Source: Botrytis cinerea B05.10
Lineage: Eukaryota > Ascomycota > Leotiomycetes > Helotiales > Sclerotiniaceae
Assembly: GCF_000143535.2 (NCBI RefSeq)
Contig: NC_037322.1
Location: 1,364,001-1,428,000 of the forward strand
Direction: 5' to 3'
DNA length: 64,000 bases
Position 1 is the stretch's first letter. Each line of letters starts with the position of its first letter. The translations under genes and the position numbers were made by a program. Below, piece after piece: positions 1-12,783 of this stretch. Below the pieces are notes generated by a model. That model worked only from the letters and a program-made list of their open reading frames with translations, was not told the DNA's origin and searched no databases.

Positions 1-626
1 CTTCCGAGTCCAATCAGATCCAGTTTGTTGCCAACAACCGCATTTCTCATGAACTCGAGCGATCTAAAACCACCTGTGACCATGAGAATCGTTGATGGGA
101 AATTTTGGCGGATCAATGCGGCAAACTCAAGAAAGAAGGCTTCTCAACACGCTTGTGTGCTGTGCCTCCAAACTCATCTTCGCGAAGGTTTGTTTTGGCA
201 GACATGAACTGGACTAAAACAGTGACAAGTTAGAACATATCATCATGTGTGGTGTGGAAATACTTATCAAGAAGATAATCATGTGCCCCATGCAATTCAG
301 CTCTATCGAATCCAGTGTCATAAGCGGGTTTAGCTGCCTCTGTAAATTGCTATACAACTAACTCAGTGATGCTCTTTGCTTTTGGAGTACCAAAGAGAAT
401 AACACTCAATCCTCTTTCGAGCAGAACAATGCCTATTTTTAGTCCAAGTCCTCACCAGCCATGGTTTGGTGTCCAGGATTATTTATTTGCATTACGACCG
501 GTCCTGGTGCGCAGGCTTGGGCGCATTCCTTCCACACTTGACGATATTCTGGATCAGAGATTCTTGCAGAGTCGACACAGAGATCAACAGGAGATCCAAG
601 ATGTCTGGGATCTACTTGAACATTTC
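1..626 (-). pseudogene. decayed NADH:flavin oxidoreductase (old yellow enzyme family), cut by left edge
   Basis: The minus strand carries the order of an OYE-type flavin oxidoreductase in broken pieces. The stretch NVQVDPRHLGSP leads to VVMQINNPGHQT at 626-440. LFGTPKAKSITE and TGFDRAELHGAHDYLL follow at about 400-268. Then come QFMSAKTN (about 213) and ILMVTGGFRS...LDLIGLGR at the left edge. Defects visible: TAA at 439-441, TAG at 350-352 (one codon before QFTEAAK), and a one-base frameshift near 128-132 between SFL and EFAALIR. A 54-nt intron (214-267) has lost its donor: GTAAGT reads ATAAGT, while the TTTTAG acceptor is intact. The acceptor of an upstream intron survives at 627-629, but I see no exon beyond it. 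Intact relatives are flavoproteins reducing enone-type substrates. Calling it a pseudogene is secure unless the assembly is faulty; the subfamily is less sure. Confidence 0.82.
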
Positions 627-2640
627 CTGAAAATCAAATTATAAACTTGTGGTCGTTAAAAATTAAGCGTGTGATGTCTATGTTAGCGAAATAACAGGCG
701 GGAATTGATTATTATTTGAAAGAACTTCAACAACTGAGTTCTTTTCTTGGTATAATATTAAATAATAAAAACACTTCATATCAATATAAAGAAGACTCAA
801 ATTTTCATTTGCTTTTCTCAAATTTTAATATTCAATTTGAAATAAATTTATAATTTACTAAAAAAGTCCTTTGAAAGAGTATTCAATTTCCGCTTGTTTT
901 TTTTGTTTTTTTTTGTTTACATAGAGGACATCTACTTGTCAGAATCATTTTCCTTTCTCCCTTTCCCCAAGCTGAGTAGAGCTTCTTGAATTGTTCATCT
1001 GGGATATGATTGTTGCCGCTGAACGGCTCTAACATTGCTGACTGTATTTGATGTTATTCATCATTACAAATAAAATGGAAAAGAAACGAATGCCGGGTTT
1101 GGGAGGAAGGGCTGTTTGTTCAGCCTGCCTTCATCTGGAAAACTGACATTGACAAGGAGATTCGGTAACATCAACCCGCACTGCAAAAGAACTCTATCTT
1201 GTAGTGAAGCCATTGCGATTAAAAAAAAATCTACTAGCAGTTAATGTGAAGACAGAAAAAAAAGGTCAGAAATCAGCAATCTTGCTCTTGGTTGGAAATC
1301 GACTGGCAAAGAAACCAAAAATTGAAATTCGTGGAAATTAAAGTCGTACATCTCACCGCCGACCATGCATGACCAAGGAGATGCGATTCAAATTTATAAT
1401 AATTTGAAGCTGTCATGCCAAAGTCCCATAGCTTTGATTCTGATTGCATCATCATCCCAAAATTGGCACAACCTCAAATCCGGCAGATTGGATCAAAGCA
1501 GCGACATGGATGCACGGCTTCAGTTTGCATGGGAATTTGCAACTCGAGAACCTAGGTAACGCATAGGGAGAATTAAAGCTTACGGGGAAAAATTTACACT
1601 AATCATGTTGAATTGCAGAAATATCCGACCTTTCACCCGTTTGCTACGACTCATGCAGGGCCAAGGCGATGTGAACTGGACAGTTTAGACTGCTAAAGCC
1701 ATCTTGAATTGTAGTTCTTTCTGCTATTTGTATTTGCAAAACGGCAATCATCGTCTCCATAACCTGAGGCCGAGAGAGTAATATTGAGTTTTTCTCTCCC
1801 ACTTGCATCCGACTCTTGGGACCAGCGAGCTCAGGTTAGTATGTACTGTGTTAACTCTCCACAGTAGTTTTGCAGAAGTCAGGAAAATCGTTATATTTGA
1901 TTTGTGTATATAAAATCCACATTAGTCAAGCCCCGATTCAATTTTGAGAAACTAGACACGCAACATAGAGAAGTTCCCAAATAAGGAAGCGCTACACTAC
2001 CGGTATGACCTCGCTAGACGCCAATATGCCAGTGTTGGATTTCCCCAATTTGGTTAGTGAGTAATTACTTGAGTGGCTTCGTTTTCAGTAAATCCGAGGC
2101 ATCTCAACCAATCTGGGTTTGGACAATCGTATGAGTTAATTACGCGTCTTTGATAATTTGAAAGTTGTGTCCGGCATTCGGGTCGTTAGATTTCCGGAGG
2201 AATTTTCAGGGGGTTTCGGATAATGAGTAGGCCGCGCAAAATTTATCCCAACTCACGGCGCTTTCGCTTAACAGGGTCTTATGATTGACCAACTAGAACG
2301 TCGAGATTCCTCGAAATCTCGTTGTTTTAAAATACCATATAGTAATAACTATTGAAACCATTAATGTGATGTTTGGTATGAAAGAAATGATACACTCAAA
2401 AATCATATCACTCGCTAATGATTAAGCGTTTTTGAGTCATTCATGAGTACCTGACTGACCTACCAATCAAATCATCTTTTCGTCTAATAAATAGTGTGTG
2501 TGGGACACGTCGATCAGACCACCGATAAGCCCCCAAAAGAGGGGTCAAAAGATACAGACAGAGTCTCTCCTCCCTCCCTCTCTCCTTCCATCCAAGACTG
2601 AAAATGTCAAGATTCTCGTAAGCAAAAGGGATTTCGATTA
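627..2640. other. AT-rich region without a recognisable gene
   Basis: About 2 kb with only short open frames and no domain I recognise. A small perfect inverted repeat with 7-bp arms (CGAGATT / AATCTCG, 6-nt loop) lies near 2302-2321. The missing 5' exons of the flavin oxidoreductase remnant could not be found here. Confidence 0.6.
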
Positions 2641-2727
2641 GGGCCTAATCCGGGATCGAACCGGAGACCTCTTACAATTTAGATTACACAACCCAAAGCA
2701 AGAATTCTACCACTGAACTATCAGGCC
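2641..2727 (-). tRNA. tRNA-Pro(TGG) with a 15-nt intron
   Basis: The reverse complement folds as a full cloverleaf. The acceptor stem is GGCCTGA/TTAGGCC (one G-T pair) with discriminator C. The D arm is GTTC/GAAT, the anticodon stem CTTGC/GTAAG, and the T arm TCCGG-TTCGATC-CCGGA. The anticodon TGG lies at 2693-2695, followed by G37 and then an intron at 2677-2691. That is the canonical position one base 3' of the anticodon. It decodes CCN proline codons, chiefly CCA. Confidence 0.93.
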
Positions 2728-2855
2728 GTGAACATCCAGACCATTTCGGCCGTATTTGATGGGTGGCCTTGATTGTTTGAAATTATAATATTGTTTCACG
2801 TTGTGCTGTGAGCGCAAAGTCACGTGATAACACGAAGTACAGTTCCCATTGGCTC

Positions 2856-3078
2856 ACCAATAGGTGTATGAAGTGACGGGATATTGCAAAAATTGACTTG
2901 GAAATATCTTTTGAGGTATCCGTTTTTATATCTTGAGAATTGTTACAATGATTTATTAGAGATTGAACAATGGAAAGATAGATTCTGATATCAAACAATT
3001 GAAGAATGAAATAATCAAAAATGTCGAAAATGGAGGAGTGTCCCATCAGTCCGTATACCTACTGGTGGCTCCAAGTAG
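2856..3078 (+). repeat. diverged dispersed repeat, copy A
   Basis: This stretch aligns by eye with 47687-47925. Shared blocks occur in the same order: ACCAATA-GTGTATGAA, TGCAAAAA, ACTTGG-AAATATCTTTT, TTTTTAT-TCT, ACAAT-ATT, GAAAGATAGATT, and a final TCTGTTAGTC/CCATCAGTCC followed by ACTGG-GG. Identity looks like roughly two thirds with one gap of about 24 bases in copy B. No long open frame, terminal inverted repeat or poly(A) was seen, so the element class is unknown. It may be a non-autonomous transposon remnant. Confidence 0.55.
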
Positions 3079-3692
3079 GTGTTTTACCACGTCGCGTGTA
3101 ACTTTACGACCTAAGATCCGATATTAAACAACGGTAGGTCTGCTACGAATCTTTCAATCATCTGATACCTAATAAATATGAACAGTGTGAATACCTCTTT
3201 GTTAAATCCGAGAGGTGCGTTCATAAGCCACATGCACTAGCCACTCCAAACGAATTCTTTCGGCCGAAAAATCATTTTTACAGTAACTACAGTACCTCCT
3301 AATCCTCTAATAATCTCCGTGCTAGAATCAATTGAGGCTCTTATTACCGATTCGGGTTTTAACATGTGGCGCTTTTTCATGACTTTCCGGTTTGACTAGA
3401 GATTTCGTGCTGTAGTATTTGCTCATTGCGCCAACCTACCTCCTATCAGAGTAAGCGGTCTCGCTTCTACCTAACGATGAAGTTCTATGCCCATCACCAA
3501 GTGGGGGAGAGGTCGACTGCTCGCTCAAAAAAGAACGATGGTTTTGATTTTAATGACTATTATACCCGTAAAGTCCGTTGAGAAATACTATATCATCTTC
3601 GTTCGTTCACTTCCTATTAGACAATCAAACAAGATTGTATAGAAAAGATTTATAATTCTTTATTTCATTCCAGACTTTAACATAAAATCAAG
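3079..3692. other. intergenic, upstream of the aldo-keto reductase
   Basis: No gene seen. It presumably holds the promoter of the aldo-keto reductase gene; the 60 bases before its ATG are AT-rich with no distinctive motif. Confidence 0.5.
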
Positions 3693-4761
3693 ATGCCTAC
3701 TCCAACAAGCGCAATCAAGGTTGTCTTTGGTTCAATGACCATCGGTAGACCAGGTATGTACCCTCTCCTCTAAACCACTTAAACCCAAGCTCATCGTTCC
3801 CTTCTTAGGTGATGCAATCCGTGTTACAACTGTTGAAGGCGCCCAAAAAATCTTCGATGTATTCCAAGCACATGGCCATTCGGAAGTCGACTCTGCTCGT
3901 GCCTACGGCGGTGGTTCCACCGAAGAAAGGCTCGCAGAGATAAATTGGCAATCACGTGGTCTCGTTATGCAAACCAAGCTCTATCCCACCAAGGGAAAGG
4001 GCATGTCATGGCTCACAGAAGAATCTTACTCTCTCTCTGCGGCCGATGTCCGTCGTGGTTTCAAAGCCAGTATGAAAGCACTGAACACAGATCGAGTAGA
4101 GATGTTCTATCTCCACGGTCCCGACCGCAACACCCCCCTCGAAGATACCCTCAGTGAAGTTAACAAACTCCACCAGGAGGGAAGATTCGATCGATTCGGT
4201 ATTTCCAACTTCACTTCCTGGGAGGTAGCTCGAATTTGCGACATTGCCGAGAAGAATGGCTGGGTAAAGCCATCAGTCTACCAGGGTCTTTACAACGCCT
4301 TCAACCGTTCTGTAGAAGCAGAACTTATCCCTTGTCTCCGCTTCTACAACATGTCTCTCTATGCATTCCAACCACTGGCCGGTGGTTTCCTCACATCGAA
4401 GTACCATCGCGATCAAACTGAATACGAAGCCGGTTCCCGCTTCGATCCCTCCAAACCACAAGGACAATTACATCACGGTCGCTACATTAATGATCGGAAT
4501 CTCTACGCATTGGAAGATATTCTTCGCCCTGTGATTAAGAAACATGGACTTACCGAGGCGGAATGTGGATTGAGGTGGATGGCGCACCACTCTTTTATGA
4601 AGAAGGAATTGAATGATGCGGTAATTGTGGGAGCAAGTAGCCCCGAGCAGTTGGAGCAAAATTTGAAGGATTTGGAGAAGGGAAGTTTGCCGAATGAGGT
4701 AGTAGAGGCGTTGGAGAGGTGCTGGAATCATATCTCAGGAGTTTATAAGTATTTCCATTAG
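3693..4761 (+). CDS. aldo-keto reductase (AKR7 / aflatoxin B1-aldehyde reductase type)
   Basis: Two exons, 3693-3753 and 3809-4761, joined over a 55-nt intron with GTATGT donor and TTAG acceptor; product 337 aa, usual for the family. The protein starts MPTPTSAIKVVFGSMTIGRP. It shows the AKR catalytic set: Asp and Tyr in EVDSARAYGGGSTEERL, Lys in QTKLYP, and His in FYLHGPDRNTPLEDTL. GISNF and IVGASSPEQLEQNL are the usual substrate-loop and NADPH-binding segments. Family members reduce aldehydes, including dialdehydes, with NADPH in the cytosol. The gene sits upstream of, and in the same direction as, a PLP decarboxylase/aminotransferase and a Zn2Cys6 regulator. Shared regulation is possible but not shown. 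The start is the only ATG that opens exon 1 with a family-like N-terminus. The real substrate cannot be read from sequence. Confidence 0.93.
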
Positions 4762-5310
4762 AGGGTTATGGGATACGAATGGAAGATATGATGTGGGTAC
4801 GGCGATCAACCGATCGTTTTAAAATGGAGAGTAAGGACATGGCGAATACTTGACATTTCACTCGAATGTCGATATGTAGAATTGTAGAGACTGAATAAAT
4901 GCCCAAGAAAGTTTATTAATGTCTGAACGGACTTGAGATAATAGCTGCTGTTCAAATTCTTTCTGCTGAATGTGAAGGATCTGAAGGTTCTTCTCTCCAA
5001 GCCAATCCATATCTCGACATCAACTAATGAGCTTGGTTGATACCAAGCGAGTATCAAATTACGTTGGAGATATCAACCGCTTTACATCGAAATCTTAATT
5101 GATATGTTCGGTTTCTGATATTTTGGCATGTATACTCACCATCAACAGAACATCAAAGGCGACAAACATATATGAGTCGCCCTACGTCAATTGAGCTAGG
5201 CTTCATTATTGATAGACTAATCCAAATACAAGATGAGAGCCATTATCCAGATAACGTCCTTCTACTGATGCGGTGCAACATGGGGTAGACGGGATCCACC
5301 AAGTTTCCCG

Positions 5311-5377
5311 AGCATCCACACGGAAAACTTGTCCAAGTGCGGAGCTTAGTTTTCCGTGCCCCGCATTAAGTTTTCCG
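5311..5377. promoter_or_regulatory. cluster of four CGGAAAACTT-type sites
   Basis: Four related ten-base sites lie within 67 bp. AAGTTTCCCG is at 5311-5320 (one mismatch), CGGAAAACTT at 5321-5330, TAGTTTTCCG at 5347-5356 (one mismatch) and AAGTTTTCCG at 5368-5377. The second is the exact reverse complement of the fourth, so the first two sites abut and face each other. CGG half-sites are what Zn2Cys6 factors bind, and such a factor is encoded 2 kb downstream. The cluster is about 280-350 bp upstream of the PLP-enzyme ATG. Binding is inference. Confidence 0.5.
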
Positions 5378-5533
5378 AGATATCAAACCGCCAGCTTGTA
5401 AAGACTGCGAAAGAAATAGATTGTTAATGGAATCAGACCACTATGGATATTATTTACAGCTGTTATCACTGCTATAGTAAGCTGTGGGGCGATACGAGAT
5501 GGATTGGGGGGATAGATATGATGGTTACTTTAC

Positions 5534-5540
5534 TATATAA
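5534..5540 (+). promoter_or_regulatory. TATA box of the PLP-enzyme gene
   Basis: TATATAA about 118 bases before the ATG at 5658, followed by an AC-rich leader. Position and sequence fit a fungal core promoter. Confidence 0.55.
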
Positions 5541-5603
5541 GAGACAACATTTCAATGTGAAAAGCACACAATTCCAATTATTCTCATGATCTATCCAGAT
5601 TAA

Positions 5604-7091
<1,488 letters not shown>

Positions 7092-7293
7092 ACATAAGAA
7101 ACCGAAGGCGTATATTCAAACTGCACAACTCATTACATATTCCAAGCAAGCCTAGTCACTCCAATCTTTTGAGACACGTTGATTGCGCAAACACTCTTGA
7201 ACAATATAAAAATGCTTGTTGATCGATATAAAGTGATAAATGAAGTGCACGGTCCAGATCAATCCACATCCGACATTATACCGAATGTCACCA

Positions 7294-7303
7294 CGGAAAA
7301 CTG
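7294..7303 (+). promoter_or_regulatory. fifth CGGAAAACT site, upstream of the regulator gene
   Basis: CGGAAAACTG at 7294-7303 shares nine bases with the site cluster at 5311-5377. It lies 131-140 bp before the Zn2Cys6 factor's ATG. The arrangement would fit autoregulation; this is inference. Confidence 0.4.
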
Positions 7304-7433
7304 AACCATGCCGCCATTTCCGATTTCTTGCAAAACACAAAATACTTTGGACAATTGGTAACATTAACAGCATTGAGTGCTTGACTGTGTTTTTATACGA
7401 GTGGCTACTACCAATACAATATCTATTGCACCG

Positions 7434-9619
7434 ATGAATCCTTCCTCTACATCAAATCAATTTCGACCATATCGGTCCCATAAAATTCCAGCCTGCGATC
7501 GATGTCGAAAGCGCAAGTTAAGATGTGAAGCAGACTTATCAAATGGTCCATGTCGTATTTGTCGGGAGCAAGGTGCCGATTGTGTTAGGCCAGAAGCCTC
7601 CAGGACGAACAAACGTACCACACCGAACACAACTAGTACAAGTAACGTAGAAGTGCCTTCAGTGCGTTCATTAAAACGCCCCAGAACACTTGATCCAAGC
7701 CCTTCTACTTCTCCGAGACATGAAAACAGTTTCCCCAAAGATAGTACCGTGGAGCAGTCTGGTCTCCAGAGTCCCGACTATAGTCGACAGGAAAGACCCA
7801 ACGCTAACGACAAATCTTCTATGATCATCGGCCCTATCATTGCAGAGGATGTCCAGTTACTGGAACAATATATGGAATCTCAAGCTCGCCCTGAAAGATC
7901 TAGAAGGGGACGCTTATATGACACTGTATCGGACAATCCAAAAGATCCCGTGATTTATCTCAGCGTTTCTCGACGAAGAGAAGGGCTCTCTTCAAGTGAG
8001 CGAGCTGGTGAAAAACAAAAGGAAATTCTGGAACAAATACTAGGGCCAAATGTTAGAGAAGTTGTTAATCTGTATGGTCCATGCCGATATCTCATTGCGT
8101 ATGCTGAATGTTTCTCAGTTACTTTCGCCATATTCATCCTAGCTTTCCTATCATTGACGAGCACAGTTTCAATCAATTGTATTCCAAGGGCGATAAAAGC
8201 TTATCACCCGCACTCATGTGTGATATATTAGCTTCATCTTTGGTACATTGGAGGCAATCCCCAGGTCTCAAACCATTTCCGGTTCCAGACCAGCGATATT
8301 GCTGGAATCTGGCCGTAGAATCACTTCAAGGAGATTTTCTCGCACCAGGTCTCTCGACCCTTTATGCAGCGCTCCTTGATTTATCTGGGAGACCAGTTGT
8401 CTCGATTACAGGCAACACGCTTACCAGTGGAAGAACAGTTGCTCTGGCTCATAGTCTAGGGTTGAATCGTGATCCTAGCAGGTGGAGAATATCTGACCAT
8501 GAAAAGAATCTGCGAACTCGTCTTTGGTGGGGTGTTTTGATCCACGATCGCTGGTAAGTATCGTGTTTCCTATTAAAAGTGGTCAGAACCTCTTACCAAA
8601 ACAATTTTCTAGGTCGAGCCTCGCCCATGGTGTACCTGCGCATATTCGAGGAAATGAATATGATGTCCCGCTACCTACACTCGAAGGCCTTCTCACAGAA
8701 GGCAATCAAGAAACTTCACGTATCCGCCCGGCAGAATGCTTTATCTTACTCTGTGAGCTGACCGAAGTTCTTGGTGACATTCTTCCACTCCTATATGATC
8801 GCAGATGCAGCAGACCAATCACCGAAACCAACAAACTCTTGCGCCAACTCGAAACCAATCTTGATAAATGGGAAGAATCTCTTCCACAATGGGCAGCAAG
8901 TAAATCCAATGTCGAAAAAGTATCAGGTTTAAGCAGCCTCAAACTCGGATTTCTCTCTGTCAAAATGCTGCTTTGTCGCATAGCATTTCATGTATGTTCA
9001 GTGTACGAGCTTATACAAAGCTGGATACTAACCACCACACAGAGTACAACACATTCTCCCGAGCCATGTCTAAAAGAAGTCAAGGCATATCACCAGACAA
9101 TGCTACGCGAGTGCGCAAAGACAATAACAGCGTTCCTCACTTCTCTAATAGAGCAGAATCTTAATGAATTCTGGATGCCATGTATGTCCCACTTTCCACT
9201 TCATTATGCCAAAAATTAAACCCATTGAAGATAGCGCATACCACATCTGTTCTGCAACCATCATTCTCCTTCGCTGCGCCATCGACACCACAAATATCGA
9301 AACCGCCGAGTCTTGCAAATCTAACCTATCCGAAGTAAAGCAATGGTTAGATTGGGCACACACTTCTCATCACTGGGATCTCGCTGAAATATGCCTCGCC
9401 CAGTGCGCAGAACCCATTGAAAGATTGATTGCCTCATCGCGGTCAACGGTAACGAGTATTCGAGTAAATAGGGCTGAAGATCCATGTATAGGTATGGTAG
9501 GCGAAAACATAGGGGATCCAGTAAATATAGCCTTTCTCGCGGATACCGAAAGCTTAATAATGAATGGACTTAATTATCCGTTTGTTGATCTGTGGGATAT
9601 GTTTGAGCAGGAATTTTGA
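7434..9619 (+). CDS. Zn(2)-Cys(6) transcription factor with fungal-specific (MHR) domain
   Basis: Five exons give one frame of 659 aa: 7434-8071, 8119-8553, 8613-8991, 9043-9181 and 9231-9619. Introns are 47, 59, 51, 49 nt; the third has TACTAAC near its acceptor. The binuclear cluster starts at C21 as C-X2-C-X6-C-X8-C-X2-C-X6-C with RKRK between Cys 2 and 3. The middle homology region is restored by splicing (VNL joined to YFRHIHPSFPIIDEHSF). It continues with a typical GRTVALAHSLGLNRDPSRW and LRTRLWWGVLIHDRW. Splicing also restores the end (FWMP-YSAYHICSATIILLRC). The last acceptor (9229-9230) was preferred over AG at 9233-9234 because only it keeps the frame. The in-frame ATG-like start at 7377 is TTG, so 7434 is the first real ATG. 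It is a nuclear DNA-binding regulator, possibly of the two upstream enzyme genes (location and motif copies only). Confidence 0.92.
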
Positions 9620-11700
9620 TAAACATTAGGCAATATGCCACCGGATAGAACCCATTAGTATGACATTCACTGCATCAATAAGTATATCAGTGAGTTCCAT
9701 TGGTTCTTCATTAGGTTCAGTATATTAGATTGGATTTGATGCACGGCTGAAAAAAAACATATTGTTGAGAGAAATTCTTGTCTAGGGAAAAGAGGAAGAT
9801 CTTCCACTGACTTAGTCTCCATAAACAAACAAAGAAGTCGAAGATGTAACAGATTGCCTACCTAGTAACCATACAAAAAAAGAGATTATGTTGACTCTAG
9901 AAGAACATTCGTCAAGTGAATGATATTACATGGGCATTCTTGATCTCAACAAAAGCCAGTATATCTGTCAAGGTGTTTTGAGAATGGAATCAAACTCTAT
10001 ATCAATACATATAAGCAGTTCCAAGCTTAAATATATTAACTCTAGATCCACTCCAATCTAAAACATTGAAAATACAATTCTTCCATCTGACTACAAAGAA
10101 TTTCAACCTCTTATCCTCATAATTGTTGAAAGTTCCTCTCCCCTATTTCTACTAACATCAAGCGAATTATTGATTCATGACTATAAATAAATCTCAATAT
10201 GATTGGTCAATCGCTTTGTTGATGTCGTGATTTTCATGATCTGCAACTGGTGGAAAATCTCCACAATTATGAAAATGGGCTACTTCTCCATTTCACATGA
10301 CTTTAGAAAATATCTGATTGTAGTTCTTCATCTTGCTGACTTTGTGGACAATTCACTTCTAGCCACTATCAAATGACCATCAGAGACTTTCCATTTCTTC
10401 TGTTGGAGCCCTGATTTGCATGCAGTGGATGATGAGACACTTTTTGAATGAATCAGTACGGGGGATTGCTCGCTTTGAAGGAGCCTGGACAGTGTCAGGC
10501 GTATAATATTTGTGTGTTGAGAAGCATGGAAAGAACAATTCTGCTCCCATTCCACACAATGGATATCAAATGTGAAATTTCATGACAAGATAATACCCAA
10601 AACATAATACCTAATAACCCCCTCGAGCCACAATGAAACATAATGAAATTAAACCCGTTGCTTCCTACAGAACGATAAACTAAGTCCATGCTGATGTTGA
10701 AGAGATGGCTCCTTCCTGATGTGTTGCTCCTTGTCAAATTGTAATCGTTCAAGAAGTGCGAAAATGCATTTAGAAGGAGTCTCTCAAATAGAGAAGAAAA
10801 AAAGATAAAGAACCGCCTCGAATGCCGAATTCTCTGCTTCTTGATGAAAGCCAGAGCCATGATGATAATACTTTTTAGATGCAATCAGAATGTTTAGAAA
10901 GGCATGAAGCTCAGATTCCCTCAAACCCCTGGATACACTGTATCCGTTTACAAGACCAAGCCGCAAAGGTTGTGGCTTCAATGAATTGGATCCCAGACAC
11001 GCTACGAATTCCATGATCTTCCTATCTCATTCTGCTCTACAGCATCAATTTTGACTACACAAGAGATCGGGTGCTTACCTTAGTAAAATCGAACTGATCA
11101 CTCTCTCTATACGAAATTTATCTTGGGTAGAGGAATGGGTTTTCAGCTTCAAACGGTCAATGTTCTGATTCTATCATAGTGGTATAGGAAAGGGTATTCT
11201 ATTACGTCCTTTTTTTCTGGAGGTGACTCAGCAAGGGCTTCAATATGGCCGATTCAGTAGTTCAAGGCAGGCTAGAGGAAGCCATATTATATATTGATAT
11301 TGATTATTCTGAAGATACAGAAGATATCCATCACCAAAGCTCCTAATAGCGCCAACCTTCTAGACTCCCATAACAAATCCTTATCCTTGTATAACTTTTC
11401 CTGAATTATAATCCTGTAGGTCTTTTGAAATCCACTTCGCCGTTATCCGTTGTTATCCGTATCTTTATTTGAGAGGTAGAAGAAACCATTATTGTCAACC
11501 CTCTACCACGTAAAACAGTTACCACAGATTCCTCTCCAAAATATCAAAAGTCGTCGAAAACTGTCTGTAAGATGCCGAAGAAGCTTGAAAAGTTGCCATT
11601 CAAAGAGATGTGTGATGTCTCTAATCATCATGGCTTTATCGCAGTCAGCTGACAACAAGGTTTATGCCGAGTTTCAGGAATGATGCTAGAAGATGTCGAC
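9620..11700. other. about 2 kb without a supported gene
   Basis: Only short frames of up to 129 codons are found, at 10495-10884 on the minus strand, without recognisable domains or splice support. It probably holds the 3' UTRs of the flanking convergent genes. Confidence 0.5.
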
Positions 11701-12783
11701 TTATACAAATGGCAGTAGATTGAGAACGGCCAAAGAAGTGAAGCTATCGGCCATCCTTCTTCTGCGCGAGTGAATTTGCGGGATAGTTATCGGGACGAAT
11801 CCTTGAGGCTCAGGGAAGTGTTCTTTCCATGTCTTAGTAGTAAGCCTTGGCCCAATTTCTTTCCACGTAGTAATTGTTAACTCCATGCGACAATGCTGAT
11901 TCGGAATACAGTCTCGTACGTGAACGTAATAAATCGAAAATTCAGTCTGGCACTCAACACAGTATTCAATCTCTCTCTCTTCTTCTTGGACTTTCTTCCA
12001 GTACAACCCCCATGAACGCTCGGGATATTCCTGTGTCATTTTTCTCAATCGGTCTTGGCTCGTTGGGCAAATTCGGGGACGGATGTGCATCGAATCTGAG
12101 TAGCATTGAAGATGGGCACATATATCGACGCGTAGCCGTACCACTGCCTGACACATTCCTTTGATAATTCTATGTTGACGGACTATTGTAGAATCCTTCT
12201 TTCTAACGCATGAAAACTGTTCTTCCTGAAAACCACCAGATTTACTACCTTCGCGCATACTGTGTCCAAACGTATCTCTTTCCATACACCAGGGAAAATC
12301 TTTTCCGGGATAAGTGGCAAAGAAGCAGGTGAATCGATGTAGATCCCGGGCTAGATATGATGCAGCCATCTCATTCATGCGATATGATGCATTCGAGACC
12401 TTTCCGCAGTCGACTGAAAGTTTTTGAAGGCTCCGAAGAACCCCGCTGGTACGTTTTCCGGGGCTCAAACGTTGCAGAGCACAAGACACGGCGCAACAAC
12501 CATTCAAGGTCATGTTCTTAATATCATATTTCAAAATGTTTAAGAATAAAAAGTTCTCGTGGCGCGTCAGATTGAGGATATATTTGGGTCCGATGATAAG
12601 ATAGATTGTTCTGCACGAGACGGAGAATAGCGCAGCCGATGGAGAATCCAAATTTCTAACAATCTGTTGGAGCAATTCATTGGGGACTTTCTCAAACGAT
12701 GAGTTTTCTAATGCGTCTCGTTTGTGAATACAGGGCTTTCTTCGCAATTGAAGTTGGGCGAGTTGTTTCTTGAAACGATCCAT
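11701..12783 (-). CDS. F-box protein
   Basis: Single-exon gene, 360 aa. The N-terminal F-box covers about residues 30-65: FEKVPNELLQQIVRNL, then SPSAALFSVSCRTIYLIIG. F-box proteins recruit substrates to SCF ubiquitin ligases through Skp1. The rest is the kind of long divergent tail seen in expanded fungal F-box families. A C-X2-C (YCVECQTEF) follows ICAHLQC about 60-70 residues upstream, then WKEIGPRL and WKEHF, which recalls the CxxC-plus-tryptophan ending of such proteins. A related but broken gene lies at 27398-28548. Start: ATG at 12783 begins a basic stretch before the F-box. Target unknown. An intact frame with no introns supports a functional gene. Confidence 0.85.
   Translation of the reverse strand: MDRFKKQLAQLQLRRKPCIHKRDALENSSFEKVPNELLQQIVRNLDSPSAALFSVSCRTIYLIIGPKYILNLTRHENFLFLNILKYDIKNMTLNGCCAVSCALQRLSPGKRTSGVLRSLQKLSVDCGKVSNASYRMNEMAASYLARDLHRFTCFFATYPGKDFPWCMERDTFGHSMREGSKSGGFQEEQFSCVRKKDSTIVRQHRIIKGMCQAVVRLRVDICAHLQCYSDSMHIRPRICPTSQDRLRKMTQEYPERSWGLYWKKVQEEEREIEYCVECQTEFSIYYVHVRDCIPNQHCRMELTITTWKEIGPRLTTKTWKEHFPEPQGFVPITIPQIHSRRRRMADSFTSLAVLNLLPFV

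Noticed and set aside
8072..8118. Apparent frameshift in the Zn2Cys6 gene
   Set aside because: Explained by a 47-nt intron (GTATGG...TCTCAG) that joins VNL to YFRHIHPSFPI exactly in frame.
10495..11014. Minus-strand frames of 129 and 76 codons
   Set aside because: They overlap in different frames; a possible intron upstream could not be joined to any exon giving a known protein.
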